Shown piece by piece: positions 1-7,808 of a stretch of 41,938 bases of DNA. Where the stretch lies: contig JAIPGO010000025.1 of assembly GCA_021736135.1 (NCBI GenBank), positions 1-41,938 of the forward strand, in the 5' to 3' direction. Positions within the stretch are counted from its first letter, which is position 1. Each line of letters begins with the position of its first letter. The notes below the pieces were generated by a model. The model ran no database searches. It saw only the letters and a program-made list of their open reading frames with translations, and had not been told where the DNA came from. The position numbers and the translations under genes were made by a program. Origin of the DNA: Candidatus Cloacimonadota bacterium. GTDB taxonomy: Bacteria > Cloacimonadota > Cloacimonadia > Cloacimonadales > TCS61.

Positions 1-344
1 GGATGGTCTGGATACGTTTTCAGGGCATCCCTGCCCTGATTGTATAAAAAGAACCAGACCAGGGATGGTCTGGATACGTTTTCAGGGCATCCCTGCCCTG
101 ATTGTATAAAAAGAACCAGACCAGGGATGGTCTGGATACGTTCGCAGGGCATCCTGCCCTGATTGTATAAAAAGAACCAGACCAGGGATGGTCTGGATAC
201 GTTTTCAGGGCATCCTGCCCTGATTGTATAAAAAGAACCAGACCAGGGATGGTCTGGATACGTTTTCAGGGCATCCCTGCCCTGATTGTATAAAAAAGAA
301 CCAGACCAGGGATGGTCTGGATACGTTTTCAGGGCATCCCTGCT
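1..344. repeat. Tandem array of a ~62-bp double-hairpin repeat
   Basis: Six near-identical head-to-tail units begin at 1, 63, 125, 186, 247 and 310 (periods 62, 62, 61, 61, 63). The last is cut short near 344, and the array probably continues left of the window. Each unit holds two perfect palindromes: CCAGACCA-GGGA-TGGTCTGG, spanning unit junctions, and TCAGGGCA-TCCC-TGCCCTGA, joined by a short GATACGTTT link and an AT-rich tail. The two 4-nt loops, GGGA and TCCC, are complementary to each other. In copies 3 and 4 the second loop has lost one C. There is no coding potential. This looks like a REP-like or satellite-type structured intergenic repeat; its function is unknown. Confidence 0.9.
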
Positions 345-394
345 CACCATTGAATTATAATTCAAATCTTAGCTGCGAAACTTGAGTTCCGTAA

Positions 395-600
395 TTATCT
401 CAAATATTTGGCAACACAGTACATATTAATGGCTAATGTTTTCAACATCTGACTGGATATCATCTTCATCAAACCTCGATAACGTGATCGACTTCCTCCT
501 GTCTTATAATTGAAACGCTAATTTGTGGCTTTTATACCACTTCGGAATCTATATACATCAATAAATTCCTTCCTACTTTCATATTCTCTACGGAAGTGAT
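395..600 (-). pseudogene. Remnant of a DDE transposase (C-terminal part)
   Basis: Read on the minus strand, this stretch encodes an interrupted peptide containing REYESRKEFIDVYRFRSGIK, then ATN, a TAG stop at 518-520, and then RFNYKTGGSRSRYRGL and MLKTLAINMYCVAKYLR, ending at a stop at 395-397. The (Y-R-x-R-S/A-G-I-x-A-T-N) block followed by an R-x-R-G-L and L-K-x-L-A-I-N-x-x-x-x-x-x-Y-L tail is typical of C termini of IS1182/IS5-like DDE transposases. Upstream the frame is lost: a TAA lies in frame, and a neighbouring frame looks more protein-like, which suggests a frameshift near 595. No intact start or inverted repeats were found, so this is a decayed insertion sequence. The family assignment is from memory of such C termini. 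Confidence 0.65.
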
Positions 601-828
601 ATTTTTTGGAACTAATTGTATAATTTTATCCTCAATGTTTTTTAAAGATTAAGTCCAATTATAAATCTTTTTTTGGCAAGGTAAAAAAGAGATAATATAT
701 TGAAATGTATGGCATTACATTTTAGTTATCTTTTATGAAGTCAGGTGTTCTGAAATTAACCCGGTTAATTTACTCCAAAGGCGGAGGTTTAAAGACCATT
801 TGCAAAGTAACTCAGATGAGAATCCTGC

Positions 829-1611
829 TCAAGTCAGGGAGAATATTTCTTCTTCAAAACCCGTATAAATATTGAACCTTTTTCCCCTGGTGAAACCGAT
901 TATATAAACCTTATATTTCCAACCCAGGTGTATGGCTTCGGAAGTTGCTGCTGATTGGGAAACAATGAGTGGAATTCCCAGGCGCACGCACTTTTTCACA
1001 ATTTCCGAGGAAATTCTGCCACTACAGAGAAGATAGTGCTCATTAAGGTTCTTTTCCTTCTGCAAAGCCATACCGGCAACTTTGTCCACTGCATTATGCC
1101 TGCCGATATCATCTGCAAAAAAAACAATTTCTTCATTATGAACCAGTCCCGCGCTGTGAACGCCTCCGGTTTGCTGAAAGAGAACCGAATTGTGCTGAAA
1201 CTGTTGCATCAGTTGCAAAACACTATCAAGGTCAATCTTAAACGGAGGAAATGCTTCCCTGCTTCCGGTCAAAGCAGAAGTCAAACTTGATCCGCAGCCT
1301 GAGGTTTTTTCACCTGTCTGGAAAAAATTGCTCAGCCTGGCAGACGGGATCTGCAGTTCAAAGTTGATGGAATAATCCTCCTGAGAAAAAGTACTGGATA
1401 TAATCTCTTTCATATGCAGCACCAGCCCTTCCGAAAGCAGAAATCCCAGTGCAAGCGCTGTTAGGTTTTCCGGCAGACAGGCCATAGCTGTCAATCGCTG
1501 TCCGTTGATGTATATAGTGAAGGAGATTTCCCTGATCACCACATCTGTAAGCATCTCGAAAATACCATTCTTGTATCTTTTTATTTCTTTAAGCAACCTT
1601 AAATCATCCAT
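829..1611 (-). CDS. fdhD: FdhD-type sulfurtransferase for formate dehydrogenase maturation
   Basis: FdhD passes sulfur from a cysteine desulfurase to the molybdenum/tungsten bis-MGD cofactor of formate dehydrogenases in the cytoplasm. The 260-residue protein has the family length and landmarks in order: LTALALGFLLSEG near residues 50-62, the loop cysteine in SGCGSS (C106), GGVHSAGL, DDIGRHNAVDKV, SGRISSEIV, the SQSAATSEA segment and a C-terminal GFTRGKRFNIYT. The E. coli enzyme has a CxxC pair in the loop; here the second position is Ser109, so a single cysteine remains. The start at 1611 has a GAGAGGA ribosome-binding site just upstream. It is divergent from the hydrogenase operon, which suggests related anaerobic formate/H2 metabolism, but no formate dehydrogenase gene lies in this window. 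Confidence 0.93.
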   Translation of the reverse strand: MDDLRLLKEIKRYKNGIFEMLTDVVIREISFTIYINGQRLTAMACLPENLTALALGFLLSEGLVLHMKEIISSTFSQEDYSINFELQIPSARLSNFFQTGEKTSGCGSSLTSALTGSREAFPPFKIDLDSVLQLMQQFQHNSVLFQQTGGVHSAGLVHNEEIVFFADDIGRHNAVDKVAGMALQKEKNLNEHYLLCSGRISSEIVKKCVRLGIPLIVSQSAATSEAIHLGWKYKVYIIGFTRGKRFNIYTGFEEEIFSLT

Positions 1612-1878
1612 ATTTTCCTCTCAATAGTGACAATCCAAATGAAGACGATATATTAGGCAATAATAAAAATGTGCTATTTACACTCTTTATCTATTTTTTT
1701 GCTTGTCAGCATATGGCTCCTTTTGCTTTTGGATTGAAAGATTGTGCCTGAAATAGAGAAAATTATCTCTACGATGAAATAGTTTTCAACTGTTCCCGGT
1801 AGTATGGAAACCAGGCTACCCCGACTCTGGGGTGAAATTTTTTATTTTAGTATATTAAAAAATAGATCAGGAGAATTT

Positions 1879-2247
1879 ATGAAGACACTGGCAGAATTGA
1901 GGATGATTAGAGAAAAGGCGCAGGAAGAGATGAAGCTGCGAGAGAGCAATTACTTGTTTAAAGTAGTTGTTGGTATGGGTACTTCCGGTATCGCCATGGG
2001 GTCCCGGGAAGTAATGAAAGCTATTCTGGAAGAGATTGCTCAGCGTGGCATCAAAAATGTGCTGGTCACCCAGACCGGTGAGAAAGGACTTTCCTCTCTG
2101 GAACCGGTGGTTGATGTGATTGAAGAAGGCAAACCCACAATTACTTATGGCAACATGGATATCGCCAAAGCCCGTAAAATGGTGGCAGAACACCTGGTAA
2201 ACGGTAAAGTTGTTAATGAATATGTGGTTTCAACAGAAAATTTATAA
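1879..2247 (+). CDS. hndB: HndB-like thioredoxin-fold subunit without cysteines
   Basis: This 122-residue protein resembles HndB, the small thioredoxin-like [2Fe-2S] subunit of NADP-reducing/bifurcating [FeFe]-hydrogenases. It shows an N-terminal helix (MKTLAELRMIREKAQEEM), then VVVGMGTSGIAMGSREV, VLVTQTGEKGLSSLEPVVDV, TYGNMDIAKAR and a VNGKVV end. In usual members the G-T-C-G-I and T-G-C-x-G-L-C motifs carry the cluster ligands. Here these positions are Ser36, Glu68 and Ser72, and the whole protein has no cysteine, so it should not bind an Fe-S cluster. A longer reading from 1804 is possible, but AGGAG at 1869-1873 sits correctly before the ATG at 1879. It is the first gene of the hydrogenase operon, 22 bp before the NuoE-like gene. 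A structural or regulatory role in the complex is inferred. Confidence 0.85.
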   Translation: MKTLAELRMIREKAQEEMKLRESNYLFKVVVGMGTSGIAMGSREVMKAILEEIAQRGIKNVLVTQTGEKGLSSLEPVVDVIEEGKPTITYGNMDIAKARKMVAEHLVNGKVVNEYVVSTENL

Positions 2248-2269
2248 AAAAAAATAAAGGAAGTAAGCT

Positions 2270-2728
2270 ATGTACGAAGAGATATTTAAAAAATATACTC
2301 CGGAAAAGGAAAACCTCATTTACATACTGCACGAAATCCAGGATACGCACCCGCAACAGTATATCTCGGAAGAGGCAGTAGAGTGGGTGGCTGAATATCT
2401 TCAAATTGAGCCTTCCCACATTTTTGGCGTTTTAACTTTTTACACGATGTTCAGCACTAAACCCCGCGGTAAAAATATAATCCGACTCTGCGAGTCGCCC
2501 CCCTGTTTTCTGCGGGGCTCGGAAAAGATGCTGAAAAGGCTGGCACAGCTTCTCAAGGTGAAAGCAGGTGAAACAACTTCCGATGGTTTATTTACTCTGG
2601 AATTATGCGCCTGTCTGGGCGTTTGCGGTAATGCACCGGTTATGATGATCAATGAAGACGTGTATGGCGATCTTACGGAAGAGAAACTGGATAAAATCAT
2701 TGCCTCATATACAGGAGGTGAAAAATGA
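2270..2728 (+). CDS. hndA: NuoE-like [2Fe-2S] subunit of trimeric/tetrameric hydrogenase (HndA/HydC)
   Basis: This 152-residue NuoE-family subunit carries one [2Fe-2S] cluster for electron transfer between the flavin subunit and the rest of the complex. The four expected ligands are present: C74-x4-C79 in LCESPPC and C115-x3-C119 in CLGVC, followed by NAPVMMINEDVYGDLT, typical of the family. An extra Cys113 precedes the second pair. The helical N-terminal part (residues 1-65) includes EPSHIFGVLTFYTMF, the usual contact helix. The ribosome-binding site AAAGGAAG precedes the ATG. Its stop overlaps the start of the next gene (ATGA), which implies translational coupling with the NuoF-like subunit. 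It is an equivalent of Thermotoga HydC. Confidence 0.93.
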   Translation: MYEEIFKKYTPEKENLIYILHEIQDTHPQQYISEEAVEWVAEYLQIEPSHIFGVLTFYTMFSTKPRGKNIIRLCESPPCFLRGSEKMLKRLAQLLKVKAGETTSDGLFTLELCACLGVCGNAPVMMINEDVYGDLTEEKLDKIIASYTGGEK

Positions 2729-4284
2729 AATTCTATCGCAGTCACATATTAATAGGCATTGATGATTCGTCACTGGCAGCCGGTGTAAAAGAAATTGAAG
2801 CATTGCTGCGCAGCGAACTCCAGAAGAATAACCTGAGTGATGAGATCAATATACTGGAAACCGGAACTCTTGGTTTATTCGGAACCGGCGTGAGTATGAC
2901 GGTATTTCCCGAACAGGTAACGTATGTGAACCTTACGGCTGCTGATGTTCCCGAAATAGTCAGTGAGCATTTTCTGAAAGGACGCCCCGTCACCAGATTA
3001 GCCTTGAAAGCGCCTTTAAAGAAACATTATGATTATAATTATAAAAACCGTATCGTGCTTGCCAATAGCGGTAAGATCAATCCGGAAGATATTAAGGATT
3101 ACCTGGCAGCCGGCGGATATGAAGCCTGGGAAAAAGCTTTATTAATTATGCAGCCCGGTGAAGTTGTGGATGAAGTGAAAGCTTCGGGTCTGCGCGGTCG
3201 CGGCGGTGCCGGTTTTCCCACTGGACTTAAATGGTCATTTACCGCTCCCATTAAAGCAGAACAGAAACTTTTTGTGATCAATGCCGACGAAGGTGAACCG
3301 GGTACTTTTAAAGACCGTCTCATCATGGAAGGTGACCCGCACAAATTGCTGGAAGGTATTATGATCGGTTCTTATGCAGTGGGGGCGACTAAAGCTTATA
3401 TTTATATCCGTGGTGAATATAAACTCTGTATTCACCGCCTGGAAATTGCCATTAAAGATGCTTATGAATATGGGCTTCTGGGGAACAATATTTTTGACAG
3501 TGGCTTTGATCTGGATATCTATATCAAGATCGGCGCTGGAGCTTATGTGTGCGGTGAAGAAACTGCGCTCATCGAGTCAATGGAAGGAAATCGTGGCAAT
3601 CCGCGCTCAAAACCGCCATTCCCGGGAGTACAGGGTGCCTGGCAGTTGCCCACCGTGGTCAATAATGTGGAAACTATTGCGAATGTGCCCGCAATTATAA
3701 CCAATGGCAGCGAATGGTATAAAGGCTATGGTCCTGATGGCTGCAGTGGCACCAAGGTATTCACGATTATGGGAGATGTGAACCTTCCCGGTCTCTGTGA
3801 AGTGGATATGGGAACGTCATTAAGAACTATTATTGATGAATTCGGCGGAGGCGTTAAAGAGGGACATCAGTTCAAGGCTGCCCTGGTTGGCGGCGCTGCT
3901 GGTGTTTTTCTGCCTATAGAACGCCTGGATGTGAACATGGATTATAACAGTCTCAGAAATTACGCGGCTGTGCTGGGTTCCGGCGCCATTCTCGTGATGG
4001 ATGAGCGTGCCGACATCGTGGATATGCTTTATTCAGTTATCCGCTTCTTCCGTCATGAATCCTGTGGTAAATGTTCACCCTGCGCTAATGGCAATGAAAT
4101 GCTTTATAAACTGATCAGTAAAATCAGAAAAGGTAAAGGAGCCCCGGAAGACCTTTATAATATGGACAAGGTCGCCGAAGCAATGTTCCATTCTTCTTTC
4201 TGCGCTCTGGGTCAAAGTCTGGTTATGCCTATCAGAAGCGCTATTGAGCATTTTAAAGCTGATTTTTTAAAAAGAATTAATTAA
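2725..4284 (+). CDS. hndC: NuoF-like FMN/NAD(P)-binding hydrogenase subunit (HndC/HydB)
   Basis: This 519-residue flavoprotein subunit would bind FMN, NAD(P)H and a [4Fe-4S] cluster. Residues 1-95 form a thioredoxin-like domain, but the cysteines seen in HydB/HndC are missing: the T-G-C-x-G-x-C motif reads TGTLGLF, and the first 140 residues have no cysteine. The flavin core is intact: GLRGRGGAGFPTGLKW (155-170), INADEGEPGTFKDR (185-198), GAGAYVCGEETALIESMEG (270-288) and the TVVNNVET segment. Cluster ligands are C447, C450 and C453 in ESCGKCSPC, and C493 in FCALGQ. The protein ends soon after (residue 519), without the C-terminal two-cluster ferredoxin domain of Thermotoga HydB. A four-base overlap with the gene before and a 21-bp gap to hydA place it firmly in the operon. 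Confidence 0.94.
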   Translation: MKFYRSHILIGIDDSSLAAGVKEIEALLRSELQKNNLSDEINILETGTLGLFGTGVSMTVFPEQVTYVNLTAADVPEIVSEHFLKGRPVTRLALKAPLKKHYDYNYKNRIVLANSGKINPEDIKDYLAAGGYEAWEKALLIMQPGEVVDEVKASGLRGRGGAGFPTGLKWSFTAPIKAEQKLFVINADEGEPGTFKDRLIMEGDPHKLLEGIMIGSYAVGATKAYIYIRGEYKLCIHRLEIAIKDAYEYGLLGNNIFDSGFDLDIYIKIGAGAYVCGEETALIESMEGNRGNPRSKPPFPGVQGAWQLPTVVNNVETIANVPAIITNGSEWYKGYGPDGCSGTKVFTIMGDVNLPGLCEVDMGTSLRTIIDEFGGGVKEGHQFKAALVGGAAGVFLPIERLDVNMDYNSLRNYAAVLGSGAILVMDERADIVDMLYSVIRFFRHESCGKCSPCANGNEMLYKLISKIRKGKGAPEDLYNMDKVAEAMFHSSFCALGQSLVMPIRSAIEHFKADFLKRIN

Positions 4285-4305
4285 AAAAAATATGGAGGAA
4301 ACAGT

Positions 4306-6078
4306 ATGTCAAAGATGATTAATCTTACTGTTGATGGTATTGAAGTTCAGGTTCCCGAAGGAACAGCGATCATCTCCGCAGCTAAGAAAGCGGGTAAAAA
4401 TATCCCTACTTTGTGCTATCATCCCGACTTGCCAGCAACGGCAAACTGCGGCGTATGCGTAGTGGAAATTGAAAAATCTCCCCTCAAGCGCGCCTGCTGC
4501 ACTCCCGTCTGGGAAGGTATGAATGTTACCACAAACAGCCATAAACTGCGTGAGTTAAGAAAAACTCTTGTTGAACTTACCCTGAGCAATCATGATGTAG
4601 TCTGCCCCACCTGCGTGCAGAACGGAAAATGCGAACTGCAGGACCTGGCATATCACCTGGGTATTCAAGCCTCGGATCTGCCTTCACTGCTTGAGAAAAA
4701 ACCCATAGATTACAGTAGCCCATCCATCGTGCGTGACCCCAATAAGTGTATCAACTGCGGACGCTGTATCACCGTTTGTGCTCAGACCCAGACGGTTTTC
4801 GCGCTGACTCTGGATGGTCGTGGATTCGAGACTATGGTCACAACGTCCTTTGATCGCGGAATGGCGAACAGTCCCTGCGTTAATTGCGGTCAGTGCACTG
4901 TATATTGTCCAGTGGGTGCCTTGCGTGAACAGACACATATTGACAGCGTCTGGGATGCACTTTTAGATCCTGATAAATATGTGATCGTGCAGGAAGCCCC
5001 GGCAGTGCGCGCCACCCTGGGTGAAGAATTTGGGATGAATCCCGAAGAAGTAACTGTCGGAAAAATGTATGCCGCTCTGCGTAGTATGGGCTTTGACCGT
5101 GTGTTTGACACTAATTTTACAGCCGATCTCACGATTATGGAAGAAGGAATGGAGCTGATCAACCGCGTTGTGACCGGAGGCAAACTTCCGGTAATTACAT
5201 CATGTTCCCCCGGCTGGATCAAATTCATGGAAACCTATTTCCCCTGCGTAGCAGAGAATGTATCCACTTGTAAATCTCCCCAGCAGATGTTTGGCACTAT
5301 GATCAAGACTTATTTTGCTGAAAAAGAAGGTATTGATCCCTCTAAGATAGTCAGCGTTTCCATTATGCCCTGCACTGCAAAAAAGTTCGAAGCCCAGCGT
5401 CCTGAAATGCGCGACAGCGGTTTTCAGGATGTGGATTACGTGCTCACAACCCGTGAACTTATCCGCATGATTGAAGAAGCAGGCTTAGATTTCAAAAACC
5501 TTCCCGATGAAAAAGCCGATAACCTCATGGGTGAATATACAGGAGCAGCCACGATCTTTGGCGCTACCGGCGGCGTGATGGAAGCTGCCGTGCGTACTGC
5601 CTATTTTGTGCTTGCCGGTAAAGAAATGGCCGATCTGAACCTTACACCCTTCCGCGGTATGGCTGGTATCAAGGAAGCCAATCTCGTGGTTCCCTTAAAA
5701 GACGGCGGTGAACTGCCCCTCCATGTGGCAGTTGCTCATGGTCTGGGAAATGCCCGTAAACTTATGGAAAGAGTCGTTGCCGGTGAAGTATTCCATTTCA
5801 TTGAGATCATGGCTTGCCCAGGCGGATGCGTTGGTGGCGGTGGTCAGCCTTTCGGCAGCAGTATTGCCGACCGTGCCCGTCGTGGACAGAGCCTTTATAA
5901 AGAAGATGCAGCGGCAGTGAAGCGTACTTCTCACTCCAATTCGGAAGTGATGAAAGCTTATGCGGATTTCCTGGGTGAACCAAATTCACATAAGGCACAC
6001 CAGCTTCTGCATACCAATTATTTCGAACGCAGCAAGGTAACCGGTGATTGCGTGAAAGCAGTAACTCACAAACATTGA
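4306..6078 (+). CDS. hndD: Catalytic [FeFe]-hydrogenase subunit (HndD/HydA)
   Basis: This 590-residue catalytic subunit makes or consumes H2 at the H-cluster. Its domains in order are: a plant-type [2Fe-2S] domain (C37, C48, C51 and C64 or C65), the His-Cys [4Fe-4S] motif H96-x3-C100-x2-C103-x5-C109, and two ferredoxin-type [4Fe-4S] motifs (C148-C158 and C191-C201 regions). The H-cluster domain follows, with L1 TSCSPGW (298-304), L2 IMPCTAKKFE (353-362) and L3 EIMACPGGCVGGGGQP near residues 502-517. L1 has Ser301 where the common TSCCPxW has its second cysteine. The modular layout matches soluble HydA/HndD enzymes of electron-bifurcating type; bifurcation itself is inferred. AUGGAGGAA gives a good ribosome-binding site. 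It is the last gene of the operon and is followed by a strong terminator. The maturases HydEFG are not in the window. Confidence 0.95.
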   Translation: MSKMINLTVDGIEVQVPEGTAIISAAKKAGKNIPTLCYHPDLPATANCGVCVVEIEKSPLKRACCTPVWEGMNVTTNSHKLRELRKTLVELTLSNHDVVCPTCVQNGKCELQDLAYHLGIQASDLPSLLEKKPIDYSSPSIVRDPNKCINCGRCITVCAQTQTVFALTLDGRGFETMVTTSFDRGMANSPCVNCGQCTVYCPVGALREQTHIDSVWDALLDPDKYVIVQEAPAVRATLGEEFGMNPEEVTVGKMYAALRSMGFDRVFDTNFTADLTIMEEGMELINRVVTGGKLPVITSCSPGWIKFMETYFPCVAENVSTCKSPQQMFGTMIKTYFAEKEGIDPSKIVSVSIMPCTAKKFEAQRPEMRDSGFQDVDYVLTTRELIRMIEEAGLDFKNLPDEKADNLMGEYTGAATIFGATGGVMEAAVRTAYFVLAGKEMADLNLTPFRGMAGIKEANLVVPLKDGGELPLHVAVAHGLGNARKLMERVVAGEVFHFIEIMACPGGCVGGGGQPFGSSIADRARRGQSLYKEDAAAVKRTSHSNSEVMKAYADFLGEPNSHKAHQLLHTNYFERSKVTGDCVKAVTHKH

Positions 6079-6098
6079 TCACTTAGATTAATATATAT

Positions 6099-6132
6099 AA
6101 AAGGTCAGCAGATATCTGCTGACCTTTTTTTT
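6099..6132 (+). terminator. Rho-independent terminator of the hydrogenase operon
   Basis: A perfect palindrome, GGTCAGCAGAT/ATCTGCTGACC (6103-6124), is extended by flanking A/T pairs and followed by a run of eight T residues. It lies 21 bp beyond the hydA stop, so it should end the operon cleanly before the subtilase gene. Confidence 0.93.
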
Positions 6133-6198
6133 CTTGCCCAAATTAAATCCTGATCCATAAATGTAATCAGAATAAAATATCCTGTTTCCGGAGGTCAC

Positions 6199-7767
6199 AT
6201 GAAAAGACTTATGATTATATTTATGTTACTGTTTTCTGCTATGATCCTGCTCCCCGATGAATATGTTCCCCGTGAACTACTGGTGCAGTTTGCTAAAAAT
6301 GCCCCGGTAAAACCTCTACTCGAAACCGAAAAACTTATCCCTGTCAGTCAGCTTTCTGCCCGTCTGAACATCTGGCACTGCCGCATTGCAGATACACAAA
6401 GCGAAGCTTCTCATATTGCTGCCCTTTTGAAACTGCCACAAGTCAAATTTGCCCAGTTGAACCACGTGCTTGCCCTCCGAGCGACATTCCCTGACGATTC
6501 CTCTTTTGATGAACAGTGGTGCCATTATAATACGGGGCAAAATGGGGGTATCTTAGATTCCGATATGGACAGCCCCGATGCCTGGGATTATGATACCGGT
6601 GGCGTTACTGCCCTCGGAGATACAATCGTGCTGGCAATTGTGGATAACGGCACAGACTTGAATCATCCCGATCTGCGGTTTTTCAAGAATAACCTGGAAA
6701 TACCTGGCAATGGTATTGATGATGATGATAATGGCTATATTGACGATTATGACGGCTGGAATGCCTATAATCATACCGGTAATCCCGGTTCCGGCTCACA
6801 TGGTGCGCACTGCTGCGGCATAGCTGCTGCCCGAGGCAATAACGGCATTGGCGTTTGCGGAGTGAACTGGGGTGCTAAAATTATGCCCGTAGCCGGTTCT
6901 TCCAGTTCGGAAGCTACCGTAGTGGAAGCTTACGGCTATGTGCTGGAAATGCGCACTCTCTGGAATGAAACGCAGGGTGCTGCCGGGGCATTTGTGGTTG
7001 CCACTAATTCCTCTTTCGGGGTGGACGGTGGAGATCCTGCCGATTACCCAATCTGGAGCTCTATGTATGACAGCCTTGGTTATGTGGGTATCCTCAGTGC
7101 TGCTGCCACTGCTAATATCAGCTGGAACATTGATGAAACCCTCGATATGCCTACTGCCTGTACCAGTCCCTGGCTGATCACCGTAACCAATACAACCTCC
7201 CATGACGTCAAAAACGGTTCTGCCGGCTATGGACTGGAAACTATAGACCTGGGCGCCCCCGGTACTTCCATCTTTTCCACAGATACTAATGATTCCGGCT
7301 ACAGCTACAAAACCGGTACTTCCATGGCAACACCCCAGGTAACAGGTGCCGTGGGACTGCTCTTCTCTGCCGCACCGGAATATCTAATGCAGGATTATCT
7401 CAATGATCCCGGAACAGTAGCTTTACAGATCAAAGACGCCATTCTGGCAGGTGTTGATCCGCTTCCTGACCTGGATGGCACAACAGTCAGCGGCGGCAGA
7501 TTAAACCTGCATAATTCTCTGTTGCTCCTCGGTTCTCCCGCTTATGGCGATATAGATGATAATGGCAGTGTGGAAAGTTTTGATGCGGCTTTGATCCTGC
7601 AGTACTTTGTGGGAATTGACCCGGTGCCTTATGCCCCTCTGCCCTGGAATAACGAACTCCAGCTCAGAGCCGATGTTGACGGCAACACTTTCATCGAAGC
7701 TTATGACAGCTCGCTCATTATGCGTTATGCTCTGGGGATGATCACCAGTTTTCCCGTGGAAGAATGA
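6199..7767 (+). CDS. Secreted subtilisin-family (S8) serine protease with C-terminal dockerin-like module
   Basis: This 522-residue exported protease starts with a signal peptide (residues 1 to about 19, KR then hydrophobic). It continues with a propeptide-like region (20-95) and an S8 catalytic domain: Asp149 in VLAIVDNGTDLNHPDL, His201 in SHGAHCCGIAAA, probable oxyanion Asn306, and Ser375 in TGTSMATPQ. An acidic insert, NGIDDDDNGYIDD (171-183), looks Ca-binding. The C-terminal 73 residues (450-522) contain two EF-hand/dockerin-like repeats, GDIDDNGSVESFDAALILQY and RADVDGNTFIEAYDSSLIMR, ending FPVEE. The same module occurs in the convergent neighbour. The GGAGGT ribosome-binding site before ATG 6199 supports the start. 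The protease probably acts outside the cytoplasm and is tethered through its C-terminal module; substrate unknown. Confidence 0.9.
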   Translation: MKRLMIIFMLLFSAMILLPDEYVPRELLVQFAKNAPVKPLLETEKLIPVSQLSARLNIWHCRIADTQSEASHIAALLKLPQVKFAQLNHVLALRATFPDDSSFDEQWCHYNTGQNGGILDSDMDSPDAWDYDTGGVTALGDTIVLAIVDNGTDLNHPDLRFFKNNLEIPGNGIDDDDNGYIDDYDGWNAYNHTGNPGSGSHGAHCCGIAAARGNNGIGVCGVNWGAKIMPVAGSSSSEATVVEAYGYVLEMRTLWNETQGAAGAFVVATNSSFGVDGGDPADYPIWSSMYDSLGYVGILSAAATANISWNIDETLDMPTACTSPWLITVTNTTSHDVKNGSAGYGLETIDLGAPGTSIFSTDTNDSGYSYKTGTSMATPQVTGAVGLLFSAAPEYLMQDYLNDPGTVALQIKDAILAGVDPLPDLDGTTVSGGRLNLHNSLLLLGSPAYGDIDDNGSVESFDAALILQYFVGIDPVPYAPLPWNNELQLRADVDGNTFIEAYDSSLIMRYALGMITSFPVEE

Positions 7768-7797
7768 AAAAATCCCCCCCCTGATGGCGGGGGGGGG
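7765..7797 (-). terminator. GC-homopolymer hairpin terminator between convergent genes
   Basis: Eight C (7774-7781) and nine G (7789-7797) enclose a 7-nt loop. On the minus strand the hairpin is followed by ATTTTTT, the arrangement for an intrinsic terminator of the large minus-strand gene that ends at 7809. On the plus strand no T run follows, so it is a poorer stop for the subtilase transcript. Confidence 0.75.
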
Positions 7798-7808
7798 AAC
7801 AGCTATTC

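Noticed and set aside
1-344. CRISPR array
   Set aside because: The unit repeats over its full ~62-bp length with no unique spacers.
1780-1840. Possible riboswitch or leader structure before the hydrogenase operon
   Set aside because: Short complementary stretches (ACCCC...GGGGT, GTAG...CTAC) exist but match no riboswitch class I can name and are too short to support a call.
1804-1878. Extended N terminus for the HndB-like protein
   Set aside because: The added residues show no family similarity, while AGGAG sits correctly before the ATG at 1879.
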